Positions 34,144-42,310 are shown, counted from the first letter of the stretch. The stretch: 64,000 nt of DNA from Natronorubrum tibetense GA33 (GCF_000383975.1 NZ_KB913017.1:1903105-1967104), one strand, 5' to 3'. Program-made: numbers and translations. The notes: a model not told the origin generated them from the letters alone.

Positions 34144-35172
34144 ATGCAATTCGGCTACAGCGAGACCTGTCTCGCACACGATCCCGGTTCGCGCCACCCT
34201 GAGTCGCCGGACCGGCTACGAGCGATTCGAGAGCGACTGAAGAAGAAACACGGCGTCGAGTACGTCGAGGCCGAGCCCTGCGATATCGATCGGATGGCGG
34301 CCGTCCACGAGCGGGAGTACATCGAATCCGTCGAAGCGTTCTGCGCCGACGGCGGCGGCAACTGGGATCCCGACACGACGGCCGTCGAGGAGACCTGGGA
34401 CGCGGTCTGTTACAGCTCCGGACTCGCCTGCTGGGCCGCCGAGGCCGCACTCGAGGGGGAAGCCGGCCGGAAGACGCCGTTTTCGATCGGGCGACCGCCG
34501 GGCCATCACGCCGTCTACGACGACGCGATGGGGTTTTGCTTCGTCAACAACGCCGCGGTCGCGGCTCAGTACGCGCTAGATTCCGAGGACTACGACGTCG
34601 AGCGAGTCGCAATCGTCGACTGGGACGTCCACCACGGCAACGGTACACAGGACATCTTCTACGATCGCGACGACGTCTTCTTCGTCTCGATTCACGAAAA
34701 GGGGCTGTATCCGGGGACCGGCGCAATCGACGAGACCGGCGAGGGCGACGGTTCCGGAACGACCATGAACATCCCGATGCCCGCCGGGACGGACGACGGC
34801 GAGTACCTCGCCGCGGTCGAGGGACCGATCACGACGGCGCTGACGGACTACGACCCCGACCTGCTGTTGATCAGTGCGGGCTTTGACGCCCACCGGCACG
34901 ATCCGATCTCGCGGATTCGGCTGTCGACGGAGGCCTACGCCCTGATGACCGATCGATTCCGAACGCTCGCCGACGAGACCGACGCCGCGCTCGCGTTCAT
35001 CCTCGAGGGCGGCTACGGACTCGACGTGCTCGCCGACAGCGTCGCCATCGTCCACGAGACGTTCGACGGCCGGGAGCCGATCGAGCCTGACGCCGACTGC
35101 GGTGAGAACGTCGAGTCGACGCTCGAAGACGTACTCGAGGCGCACGGACTGGATACCGATCTCGACGGCTGA
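34144..35172 (+). CDS. Histone deacetylase superfamily protein
   Basis: Zinc-dependent deacetylase-family enzyme, 342 aa, cytoplasmic. The active-site motifs are GRPPGHHA (H121 and H122), DWDVHHGNGT (metal ligands D161 and H163), ISAGFDAH (D248, third ligand) and EGGYGLDVL (the catalytic-Tyr-type loop). The family also includes acetylpolyamine amidohydrolases and acetoin-utilisation AcuC. The ATG starts one base after the upstream histone gene's stop, so expression is probably coupled, giving a rare prokaryotic histone-deacetylase gene pair. Whether the histone is its substrate is untested here. Confidence 0.93.
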   Translation: MQFGYSETCLAHDPGSRHPESPDRLRAIRERLKKKHGVEYVEAEPCDIDRMAAVHEREYIESVEAFCADGGGNWDPDTTAVEETWDAVCYSSGLACWAAEAALEGEAGRKTPFSIGRPPGHHAVYDDAMGFCFVNNAAVAAQYALDSEDYDVERVAIVDWDVHHGNGTQDIFYDRDDVFFVSIHEKGLYPGTGAIDETGEGDGSGTTMNIPMPAGTDDGEYLAAVEGPITTALTDYDPDLLLISAGFDAHRHDPISRIRLSTEAYALMTDRFRTLADETDAALAFILEGGYGLDVLADSVAIVHETFDGREPIEPDADCGENVESTLEDVLEAHGLDTDLDG

Positions 35173-35199
35173 GTGGTTTCGGACGTTCTGGCGCTCCGC

Positions 35200-36597
35200 T
35201 CAGGGATGGGGCTCGAAGTATCGGCCGAGCTCGGGTCCGAACTCCTCGAGTAGCGCCGTGATCTCCTCGCCCACGAGGACCTCGTACTCGTTCTCGAGCG
35301 CTGTCTCGACGTGGGCGCCGAGGCCAACGTCGAAGAGGCGGTCGCTCGCGAGGAACTCGCGGGCGGTGGTGAACTCTCGCGGACGTTCGGTGACGTAGCG
35401 ATCACCGGCGATGAACGGGCCGTACGCCTCGGGATCGTCCGCGTAGGCGTCGTAAAACCCCTCGGCGTGGCTGCGGACGTGGATCGGCGGTCCGCGGTGG
35501 CCTTCGATCGCGGGGCGTTCGCTGACGGCGAGTTCGACGAAAATCACCGCGGTGTCGTCGGCCATCGTCGTCGCGCGGAAGATGTCGAAGCCGCGGTCGT
35601 CGAGTCCGGTCGCGATCCCGTCGACGGATTTCTGTAGTTGGGGGTAGAGCTGGTCCTCGACGAGATCTGGCGCTTCGAACCGGACGGCGACGGGCGTCGT
35701 GCCGCGGCGCTCGAGGTGTGTCCGTAGCTCGGACTCGCTCAGCGGCTCCGGCGCTGCGGGTTCGAAGACCTCAACTCGAGGGGTTTCGAGGAACGAGCGG
35801 GCGTAGTGCTGGAGGCGGGCGACGTTCTCGGGCGAGCAGACGGCGGCGACGTTGCGTTCGGGGTCGGTCGGGTCGATGACGACGAGCGGATCGTGGAACG
35901 TTTCTCGCCCGTGGTTTTCGGGATCGAGTTCGACCTGCGGGTGCCAGTTCGCTGCGGCCTCGAGCAGATTGCGAAAGCCGCCGTACTCGACGACGAGCAG
36001 TTCGGTCAGGTAGCCGCTGAAGCCCCGGGTCCGGAGGTCGCTGCCGTAGGCGCCGATTCCCTTCAGGAACTGTTTGGTGAGGCGAACGTCGTCGGCGAGG
36101 TCGTCGTCGAGGCGGGCCTCGAGGTACTGCGTGTGAAACGGCGTGCGGTCGACGGCCGAGCGGATTTCGGTGGCAGACTCGAGGCGAAAGCAGGGGACGA
36201 CGTCGATATCGAACCCCTCGACGGTGCCCTTGACGTAGGGGTGTTCGGCGTACTCCTCGTGGCCGTCGGGGAGGGTTTCGTGGCCGACTTCGAGGCCGTA
36301 TCGCTCGAGCTGTTCGCGCTCGAGATCCGGCGGGAAGCGGACGAAGATGTCGATGTCGCGGTCGCCGCTGACCCAGGTGTTCCTGGCGGTCGAGCCGGCC
36401 TGGATGATGTCGGCGTCGGGACAGCGGTCGGTCGCGGCGGCTTCGGCCCGCGCGACGAGCCGGTCGGCGACCGCGCGGAGGCGTTCCCGTTCGTCCGCGC
36501 TGGGTTCGATGCGCTCGTGGATGTCGGCGACGACCGACTCGAAGCCGTTGTCGCTGGTCGCGTCAGGATCGTCGCTCGCAGGGTCCTCCTCGCTCAT
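35200..36597 (-). CDS. cca: CCA tRNA nucleotidyltransferase (archaeal class I)
   Basis: Adds CCA to tRNA 3' ends without a template, 465 aa. The nucleotidyltransferase core has GSTARNTWVSGDRDIDIFV (68-86), with G68-S69 and the metal-binding D81 and D83; a third acidic residue lies in VEGFDIDVVPCF. The following helical region (RLTKQFLKGIGAYGSDLR, GFSGYLTELLVVEYGG) and the C-terminal tail and body domains match archaeal class I enzymes. ATG 36597 (MSEEDPASDD) is used; the longer frame overlaps the tRNA-Asn promoter. None of the five tRNAs in the window encodes CCA, so this enzyme is required. Confidence 0.95.
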   Translation of the reverse strand: MSEEDPASDDPDATSDNGFESVVADIHERIEPSADERERLRAVADRLVARAEAAATDRCPDADIIQAGSTARNTWVSGDRDIDIFVRFPPDLEREQLERYGLEVGHETLPDGHEEYAEHPYVKGTVEGFDIDVVPCFRLESATEIRSAVDRTPFHTQYLEARLDDDLADDVRLTKQFLKGIGAYGSDLRTRGFSGYLTELLVVEYGGFRNLLEAAANWHPQVELDPENHGRETFHDPLVVIDPTDPERNVAAVCSPENVARLQHYARSFLETPRVEVFEPAAPEPLSESELRTHLERRGTTPVAVRFEAPDLVEDQLYPQLQKSVDGIATGLDDRGFDIFRATTMADDTAVIFVELAVSERPAIEGHRGPPIHVRSHAEGFYDAYADDPEAYGPFIAGDRYVTERPREFTTAREFLASDRLFDVGLGAHVETALENEYEVLVGEEITALLEEFGPELGRYFEPHP

Positions 36598-36692
36598 TGG
36601 GGGGTGATACTCGAGCGCTGCGTGAAAGGGTGTCGAACACGGAGCAAGCAAAACGAAAGCCCTATCAAACACACCCGACTATTTGGAAATGA

Positions 36693-36798
36693 GCCGAAGT
36701 AGCTCAGTTGGTAGAGCACCTCGCTGTTACGGTGACACAGCACTTCGCTGGTCGCCGCAGATACGAGGTTGTCCCAGGTTCGAGTCCTGGCTTTGGCG
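36693..36798 (+). tRNA. tRNA-Asn (anticodon GTT) with BHB intron
   Basis: Acceptor GCCGAAG (36693-36699) pairs with CTTTGGC (36791-36797), discriminator G. Anticodon stem CCTCG (36719-36723)/CGAGG (36764-36768), anticodon GTT at 36726-36728. A 33-nt intron (36730-36762) lies after position 37. It folds into the canonical bulge-helix-bulge: helix GGTGAC/GTCGCC, bulge TAC, helix CTGT/GCAG, bulge ATA. Splicing after the second base of each bulge restores a normal loop. A CTATTTGG box is upstream, and a TTTTTT run follows (about 36811-36816), unlike the other four tRNAs. Confidence 0.92.
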
Positions 36799-36959
36799 CT
36801 TCCTCGTACGTTTTTTCGCCGATAGAGCCAGCCGTGGTTGACCCGAATTGCTTCTACTCGTAGTGTCGCCTCTGTCACGGTCGAATGAGGCCGTGACCGC
36901 TCTACTGTCTGTAACAGTCAGTCCGGTAGTTTATATCGAATAGCGCGGCGAAACCGTCC

Positions 36960-37427
36960 ATGCTCGACCGAAGCACGCGATACGAGAACCTCGAGGAGCC
37001 ACAAAAGCGCGGCCAGGCCACCGAAGCGATCGTTCGGGCGGCGTTCGCCGTGTGCGACGTTCCGGTGCTCGTGCCGACTTCCGACGACGAGCCGTACGAC
37101 CTGGTCGTCGAGGTCGGTGGACGATTTCACCGAATCCAGTGCAAGACGGCGTACCGAAAGAGCGAGGAAACGGTTGCCTTCGAAACTGTCAGCCGTACTC
37201 GCCAGCGACGTGAGCGGTACGACCGTCGAGGAGCGGACGGCCGCGCGGAGTACTTCGCTGTCTACGACCCGATAAACGACAACCGGTATCTAGTCCCCGT
37301 CTCGGACGCTGCGAGCGGGACGATGGAGATTCGATTCCGGACGCCGAAAAACGGGCAGCACGCCGGAATCAACCGGGCCGACGAGTATCTGTTCGACGAG
37401 CGACTCGAGGACCTGCGCCGACCCTGA
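36960..37427 (+). CDS. PD-(D/E)XK endonuclease-like protein
   Basis: Protein of 155 aa. The core matches the small PD-(D/E)XK fold of the PDDEXK_5 type (related to Holliday-junction resolvases and group I intron endonucleases): RGQATEAIVRAAF (helix with the catalytic Glu), DDEPYDLVVEV (the D of PD), and RIQCKTAYRK (the Q/E-x-K motif). A second beta segment (AEYFAVYDPINDNRYLVPV) follows. The promoter region has GTTTATATCG at about 36928-36937, 23-32 bp upstream, so the transcript is probably leaderless. Nuclease activity and substrate are inferred. Confidence 0.75.
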   Translation: MLDRSTRYENLEEPQKRGQATEAIVRAAFAVCDVPVLVPTSDDEPYDLVVEVGGRFHRIQCKTAYRKSEETVAFETVSRTRQRRERYDRRGADGRAEYFAVYDPINDNRYLVPVSDAASGTMEIRFRTPKNGQHAGINRADEYLFDERLEDLRRP

Positions 37428-37440
37428 GCCGCGCTTCGAA

Positions 37441-37863
37441 TCAGGCGTCCTGCAACTGCCCGATGGACTCGAGCGGAACCAGTGAGTAGTCGACGGTCTC
37501 AACGTCTTCGATCGCTCGGAGCTTGCCTACGAACGTCGAAATCGCCTCGAGATCGCTCTCGAGGACGAAGCAATCGACGCAGTAGTCCGCGACGTGGCTG
37601 TGATCGTTGGAGGCAATGTCAGCGTCGTGTTCGTGGCGCAGTTCCGTTACGCGGCGTTCGACGTGCTGGGTGCCGAAATCGTAGAACACGGTGACGACGC
37701 CGGCGAGGGACTCGTCTACGAACCGTTCGTCGTCGAACTCGGTGAGTAGCGTTCGCGCACTCTCCCGGACGACCTCGCTGCGGCCGGTGTAGTCGTGTTC
37801 CGTAGCGTGTGCATCGAGTCGGTCGATCAGTTCGGCGGGCATCGAGACGCTGACGACGGGCAT
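37441..37863 (-). CDS. NikR-like CopG-family metal regulator
   Basis: Protein of 140 aa. The N-terminal ribbon-helix-helix is VVSVSMPAELIDRLDAHATE plus GRSEVVRESART (about 3-45), the DNA-binding part. The C-terminal ACT-like domain carries possible metal ligands H85, H94, H96 and C101/C104 in SNDHSHVADYCVDCF; NikR uses three His and one Cys. It is divergent from two CobW-type GTPases across 109 bp, where GTATGAAC (37869-37876) and TTATGAAC (37903-37910) resemble NikR half-sites (GTATGA). Likely metal-responsive control of those genes. Start at ATG 37863. Confidence 0.82.
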   Translation of the reverse strand: MPVVSVSMPAELIDRLDAHATEHDYTGRSEVVRESARTLLTEFDDERFVDESLAGVVTVFYDFGTQHVERRVTELRHEHDADIASNDHSHVADYCVDCFVLESDLEAISTFVGKLRAIEDVETVDYSLVPLESIGQLQDA

Positions 37864-37972
37864 TGATAGTATGAACATAGGGGGCTTAGATAATAGAATT
37901 TGTTATGAACTGTCGAGTGCTTACGTAATAACTAACATTAACAAGGGCCGAGTGCACATTCACAACTGATCT
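37864..37972. promoter_or_regulatory. Divergent control region between NikR-like and CobW genes
   Basis: AT-rich 109-bp gap. It holds two similar octamers in the same orientation (GTATGAAC at 37869, TTATGAAC at 37903) and a GTTAT (37902-37906)/ATAAC (37928-37932) inverted pair. An ACATTAACAAG stretch near 37936-37946 is about 30 bp upstream of the CobW ATG. These could bind the NikR-like regulator, but no full canonical NikR palindrome (GTATGA-N16-TCATAC) is present. Confidence 0.45.
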
Positions 37973-39178
37973 ATGAGTAGCAACCGTATTCCCGTAACCG
38001 TTCTCAGCGGCCCGCTCGGTGCGGGCAAGACAACCGTTCTCAACCACGTGCTGACTGCAGACCACGGTCTCGAGGTCGCCGTCGTCGTCAACGATATGGG
38101 CGACGTGAACGTCGACGCCGAGCACGTCACCCAGCAGACCGACCTGGGCGGCGACGAGGAGATCATCGAACTGTCCAACGGGTGTATCTGCTGTCGCCTG
38201 CGCGGCGACATGCTGGACGAGGTCGGTCGGCTGGCCGATCGTCGCGACTTCGACTACCTGCTGGTCGAATCCTCGGGTATCTCGGAGCCGATTCCGGTCG
38301 CCCAGACGTTCGCGATGGGCTTTGAGGACGCCGACTTCGATCCGACTGACACCTACGAACTGGACACGATGGTCACCGTCGTCAACGCCCACAGTATCTG
38401 GGAGTCGTTCGACACCGGGACCGCGCTGACCGATCAGCAACTCGAGGGCGAGTCCGGCCGCGTGCCGGAGGAGGTGCTCCTCGACCAGATCGAGTTCTGT
38501 GACGTCCTCCTGTTGAACAAGTGCGATCTCGCTCCCGACGACTCGCTAGACGAGATCGAGGCCGTCTTGGAGCGACTCCAGCCCCGTGCCGATATCGTCC
38601 GAACCGAGTTCGGGAACGTCGACCCCGACGCAATTCTCGGGACCGGCCAGTTCGACTTCGAGCGCGCACAGGCGTCTGCGGGCTGGAAACACGAACTCAA
38701 ACACGACCACCACCACGACCCACAGGAAGAACACGGCGTTACGTCGTTCGTCTACCAGCGCGACCGACCGTTCCACCCCGAGCGGATCGCGAGCCTGCTC
38801 ACGGAACTGCCGGACGAACTCGTCCGCGCGAAGGGCTTTTTCTGGAGCGCGGGCCGCGAGGACGTCGCGATGGGCATCGACAAGGCTGGCACGTCGGTCC
38901 GTGCCGGTCCGTCAGGTCAGTGGCTCGCGACGCTCCCCCTGGCACAGCGCGAGCAGTACTTCGCCGCTCGTCCCGGCTTGAAAGACGACTGGGACGACCA
39001 GTGGGGTGACCGCATGACGCGGCTCGTCTTCATCGGCCGCGATTTCGAGGACGAGGAACTGATCGCCCGCCTCGACGACTGCGTGCTGACGGACGCGGAG
39101 ATGGACGACGACTGGGACGCCTACGCCGATCCGTTCGAACCGGAAGAGCAACGTGAACTCGCGCTCGCAAACGAGTAA
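37973..39178 (+). CDS. COG0523/CobW-type GTPase (metal chaperone) 1
   Basis: G3E-family P-loop GTPase of 401 aa. Walker A is GPLGAGKT (13-20). The metal-binding GCICC motif has C71, C73 and C74, the Walker B-type ESSGISEP lies at about 100-107, and the base-recognition NKCD is at 182-185. A short His stretch (HDHHHDPQEEHG) precedes the C-terminal CobW_C domain (about 255-375). Members deliver zinc, cobalt or other metals to client proteins. It is first in a two-gene operon with an adjoining paralogue, opposite a NikR-like regulator. Start at ATG 37973; the metal is not determined. Confidence 0.9.
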   Translation: MSSNRIPVTVLSGPLGAGKTTVLNHVLTADHGLEVAVVVNDMGDVNVDAEHVTQQTDLGGDEEIIELSNGCICCRLRGDMLDEVGRLADRRDFDYLLVESSGISEPIPVAQTFAMGFEDADFDPTDTYELDTMVTVVNAHSIWESFDTGTALTDQQLEGESGRVPEEVLLDQIEFCDVLLLNKCDLAPDDSLDEIEAVLERLQPRADIVRTEFGNVDPDAILGTGQFDFERAQASAGWKHELKHDHHHDPQEEHGVTSFVYQRDRPFHPERIASLLTELPDELVRAKGFFWSAGREDVAMGIDKAGTSVRAGPSGQWLATLPLAQREQYFAARPGLKDDWDDQWGDRMTRLVFIGRDFEDEELIARLDDCVLTDAEMDDDWDAYADPFEPEEQRELALANE

Positions 39179-40567
39179 ATGAGCGTTCCCGTCACCGTCC
39201 TCTGTGGCGAACTCGGCGCGGGCAAGACGACGCTGTTGTCCGGCCTGCTCGAGTCGACCGACCGAGAGATTGCCGTGTTAGTCAACGACGTCGGCGCGGT
39301 CAACGTCGATGCCGACCTCGTGGAGGCCCGAACCGATCTGACGACCGGCGAGGAGGTACTCGCCCTCGAGAACGGCTGTATCTGCTGTAGTCTCGGCGGC
39401 GAGCTTTCCCGGTCGGTGATCCAACTCTGGAAGGAACACGACTTCGACTACCTCGTCGTCGAGGCCTCGGGCGTTGGCGAGCCCGAACCGATCGCCCGGC
39501 AGTTCGTCCGCGGGCCCGCGGGCGGTCCCTACGACCTCGACGCGGTCGTCACCGTCGTCGACGCGCGACGGTTCTACGATCGGTTCGCTGCGGGCAGTTC
39601 GGACGAACGAGACGACCCGCCGATTCCGGAGCCCCAGGGCCCCGACGAGACCGGCAGCCGCCCGCTCGGAGACCTGCTGCTCGAGCAAGTCGAGTTCTGC
39701 GATCTGCTCGTCGTGAACAAGTGTGACCTCGTGAGCGACGACGAACGCGAGCAGGTCGTCGCGCTGCTCGAGACCCTTCAGCCCCGCGCCGAGGTCGTCA
39801 CGACCGAGTACGGCGCGCTCGAGCCCGAGGCGTTGCTCGACAGCGAGCGATTCGACCTCGAGGCCGCAGCGGAGTCGGCGGGCTGGAAGCGAGCGATCGA
39901 GAGCGACGCTGACGAGTCCGGCGAGGACGGTGCGCACGAACACGAGGCGGACGGCTCGGCTCACAGCCACGATGGTGACGGGCACGGTCACAGTCGCGAG
40001 AATCATGACCCGGTCCACGACGAGCACGATCACAGTCACGGCGACGAGCACGACCATGGCGGGCCACACGGGCATAGCGATGGGGATCACGATCACACCC
40101 ATCCTCCCGAGCGGTACGGTATCGAGGTCGACACCTATCATCGCCGGCGGCCGTTCCATCCACAGCGCCTCGCGGCCTTCCTCGCTGATCTTCCGGACGG
40201 TCTCGTACGCGCCAAGGGACTGTGCTGGATCGCTGGCCGCGAGAAACAGGCGATCACGGCGAGTTACGCCGGGTCGGAGACCAGTCTCGAGGTCACGGGT
40301 CGTTGGATCGCCAGCTTTTCGGAGGAGCGACAGGCGCAGTACCGACGCGGCCAGCCCGACCTCTCGTGGGACGAGGAGTGGGGCGACCGCGAGACGCGAC
40401 TCGCAGTTATCGGGCGGAATATCGCGATGGAAGATCTGCAGGCGCGACTCGATGGCTGTCTGTTGACCGACGAAGAGATGGAGGCGGACTGGACCGCCTT
40501 CGAGAACCCCGCACCGACGGGGATGGGCGAGACGGTGACGGTCTCACACGGGGGGACGAACTCGTGA
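39179..40567 (+). CDS. COG0523/CobW-type GTPase 2 with His-rich insert
   Basis: Paralogue of 462 aa whose ATG directly abuts the stop of the first GTPase. Walker A is GELGAGKTT (10-18), the metal motif is GCICC (C67, C69, C70), VEASGVGEP follows, and NKCD is at 180-183. Between the GTPase and CobW_C domains (253-308) lies an insert with 18 histidines among Asp, Gly and Ser, a likely metal-storage or sensing stretch. CobW_C continues to about 440. The His-rich insert is typical of zinc- or nickel-handling members. Probably co-transcribed and acting with GTPase 1. Confidence 0.9.
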   Translation: MSVPVTVLCGELGAGKTTLLSGLLESTDREIAVLVNDVGAVNVDADLVEARTDLTTGEEVLALENGCICCSLGGELSRSVIQLWKEHDFDYLVVEASGVGEPEPIARQFVRGPAGGPYDLDAVVTVVDARRFYDRFAAGSSDERDDPPIPEPQGPDETGSRPLGDLLLEQVEFCDLLVVNKCDLVSDDEREQVVALLETLQPRAEVVTTEYGALEPEALLDSERFDLEAAAESAGWKRAIESDADESGEDGAHEHEADGSAHSHDGDGHGHSRENHDPVHDEHDHSHGDEHDHGGPHGHSDGDHDHTHPPERYGIEVDTYHRRRPFHPQRLAAFLADLPDGLVRAKGLCWIAGREKQAITASYAGSETSLEVTGRWIASFSEERQAQYRRGQPDLSWDEEWGDRETRLAVIGRNIAMEDLQARLDGCLLTDEEMEADWTAFENPAPTGMGETVTVSHGGTNS

Positions 40568-40649
40568 GTCGAGTGCTCGGACCCGGTCGCTCGAGTCGGC
40601 GGCTTCCGAGAGGGGAGCTATTATCGCCCTTCGGCGAGGATATCGTCCT

Positions 40650-41243
40650 ATGACGACCGACACCGACGACCGCCGGAGCACCGACGATCACGGCCACGAT
40701 ATCATCGATCCGCTCTACGTGGGGATCGTCACCGTCTCGAGTTCGCGCGCACAGGCCGACGAGCCGGATCCCGACGATCCGGGTGGGGACACCATTCAGG
40801 AGTGTTTCGAAGCCGAGGGTCACGAGGTGCAGGAACGGCTCTTGGTCCGGGACGACTACTCGTCGATTCGGACGGCGGTGCGCGGACTGGTCGCACGTCG
40901 GGAGATCGATATCGTACTCACTACGGGTGGGACAGGGGTCACCGCAGACGACGTTTCACCCGAAGCGACCTCTTCGCTGTTCGAACGCGAACTTCCCGGC
41001 TTCGGTGAACTGTTCCGATCGCTCTCGTGGGATGAAGTCGGTACCCGCGCGATGGCCTCGCGCGCGACGGCCGGGATCGCGGTCGACACGCCGGTGTTCT
41101 GTCTCCCCGGGAGCACAAACGCCTGCCGGACGGCCTGTGAGCAACTGATCGTCCCCGAAGCGCCGCATCTGGCGGGCCTCGCGACTCGCCACCGACAGGG
41201 TGGAACCGATCAATCGCTGTCGGCTTACCAGGACGAGAACTAA
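40650..41243 (+). CDS. moaB: MoaB/Mog family molybdopterin biosynthesis protein
   Basis: Molybdenum cofactor synthesis enzyme of 197 aa that adenylylates molybdopterin before metal insertion. The MoCF-binding features are VGIVTVSSSRA (about 24-34), DIVLTTGGTGV (87-97), SPEATSSLFERELPGFGELFR (103-123) and the closing GIAVDTPVFCLPGSTNACRTA. N-terminal 20 residues are acidic and disordered. It starts 82 bp after the CobW pair and may share their transcript; together with the aor gene at 4.2 kb it shows the organism makes a pterin cofactor. A GGCGAGGATAT stretch precedes the ATG. Confidence 0.92.
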   Translation: MTTDTDDRRSTDDHGHDIIDPLYVGIVTVSSSRAQADEPDPDDPGGDTIQECFEAEGHEVQERLLVRDDYSSIRTAVRGLVARREIDIVLTTGGTGVTADDVSPEATSSLFERELPGFGELFRSLSWDEVGTRAMASRATAGIAVDTPVFCLPGSTNACRTACEQLIVPEAPHLAGLATRHRQGGTDQSLSAYQDEN

Positions 41244-41362
41244 GCGGATTCCCTTTCGCGGCGGCTCGGATAGTTTCGTTTTCAGCCTGTGACACTGCTC
41301 TCGGCTGCAACCGGACTCGAGGATACTGAATCGACTACTGATCACCAGCGTCCACCCCACCT

Positions 41363-42169
41363 ATGACGAACCCCAACGCATCGACCGACTCGACCGTTGC
41401 ATCGGACTCGACGACTCGCTTGACCGACGACATCCCCACCTACGACGTCGCCGTTATCAGCGGCGGCCCCGCCGGCTGTTCCGCCGCCGTCTTTACCGCA
41501 CGCGCCGCCCTCGAGACAGTCCTGTTCGAACACGATCGGTCGGCGCTGTTGAAGTCGGCCCACCTCGAGAACTACCTCGGCTTCCCGTTCGGAATCCAGC
41601 CGGCACAGTTCCTCGAACTGGCCCGCGAGCACGCTCGTGAGGCCGGCGCTCGCACCCATCGAGCGAGTGTGACGACGGTTCGGCGCGCCGAGGGCGGCGA
41701 CGAGAGCGGTTACGGGTTCGTCCTCGAGACCGAGGACCGAACCGTCCTGGCCGACCGACTCATCGTCGCTTCGTGGGCCCGGACGGCGTTTCTCGAGGAC
41801 CTGCCGGTGACCCGCGAGCCCGAGGAGCCGGGTCCGGTGATGGTGGTCCCGACCGATGCGGACGGCCGCACCGACTGCAACGGGCTGTACGCGGCCGGCC
41901 GGATCACGAGTCGGAACCATCAGGCGATCGTCAACGCCGGCAACGGTGCCGACGTCGCGCTGACACTCATTCGTGACGTCCGACCGGACTACTACAACGA
42001 CTGGGTCGTCCCCGACGGCTACTACGAGTCCTACGATCGAGCCGTTCCCGAGGGCGTCGAGGAGATTTCCGTTCCGGAACGTCGACGCCGGAGCGAGGCG
42101 GCCCAGGCAGGGATGCTCGAGTTCTTCGGCGAGTCGGCTGAGACGCGACTCGAGCAGGACGGAGAGTAA
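41363..42169 (+). CDS. FAD-dependent oxidoreductase, thioredoxin-reductase-like
   Basis: Flavoprotein of 268 aa. A Rossmann GGPAGCSAAVFTARAAL (34-50) binds FAD, and a second FAD segment CNGLYAAGRITSRNHQAIVNAGNGADVAL lies near residues 173-200. The CxxC redox pair of thioredoxin reductases is missing, and there is no NADPH-binding Rossmann domain: the protein goes from the FAD half almost directly to its end. It belongs to the shortened haloarchaeal thioredoxin reductase-like group of unknown electron partner. Start at ATG 41363; a disordered 25-residue N-terminus precedes the fold. Confidence 0.82.
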   Translation: MTNPNASTDSTVASDSTTRLTDDIPTYDVAVISGGPAGCSAAVFTARAALETVLFEHDRSALLKSAHLENYLGFPFGIQPAQFLELAREHAREAGARTHRASVTTVRRAEGGDESGYGFVLETEDRTVLADRLIVASWARTAFLEDLPVTREPEEPGPVMVVPTDADGRTDCNGLYAAGRITSRNHQAIVNAGNGADVALTLIRDVRPDYYNDWVVPDGYYESYDRAVPEGVEEISVPERRRRSEAAQAGMLEFFGESAETRLEQDGE

Positions 42170-42174
42170 GGGTT

Positions 42175-42182
42175 AACTATAT
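42175..42182 (+). promoter_or_regulatory. TATA box of tRNA-Met
   Basis: AACTATAT lies 22-29 bp before the first base of the tRNA at 42204, the usual position for an archaeal tRNA promoter. A comparable box is at 63654-63660 (TTTTATA) for tRNA-Phe. Confidence 0.5.
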
Positions 42183-42203
42183 TCCTCGATTTCGTTCGTG
42201 TGA

Positions 42204-42310
42204 GGGCCCTTAGCTCAGTCTGGTTAGAGCGCTCGGCTCATAACACGGCCGCAACTGGTGCGGGTGTGTGAGATACCGAGTGGTCGATGGTTCGAATCCG
42301 TCAGGGCCCA
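42204..42310 (+). tRNA. Elongator tRNA-Met (CAT) with short BHB intron
   Basis: Acceptor GGGCCCT (42204-42210) pairs with AGGGCCC (42303-42309), discriminator A. Anticodon stem CTCGG (42232-42236)/CCGAG (42276-42280), anticodon CAT at 42239-42241. A 32-nt intron (42243-42274) follows position 37. Its BHB has central helix CTCA/TGAG with bulges TAA and ATA, and an outer helix CACGGCCGC/GCGGGTGTG (one mismatch, one G-T). T arm GATGG-TTCGAAT-CCGTC. CCA is not encoded. Elongator tRNA-Met introns are common in haloarchaea but are longer in Haloferax. Confidence 0.92.
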
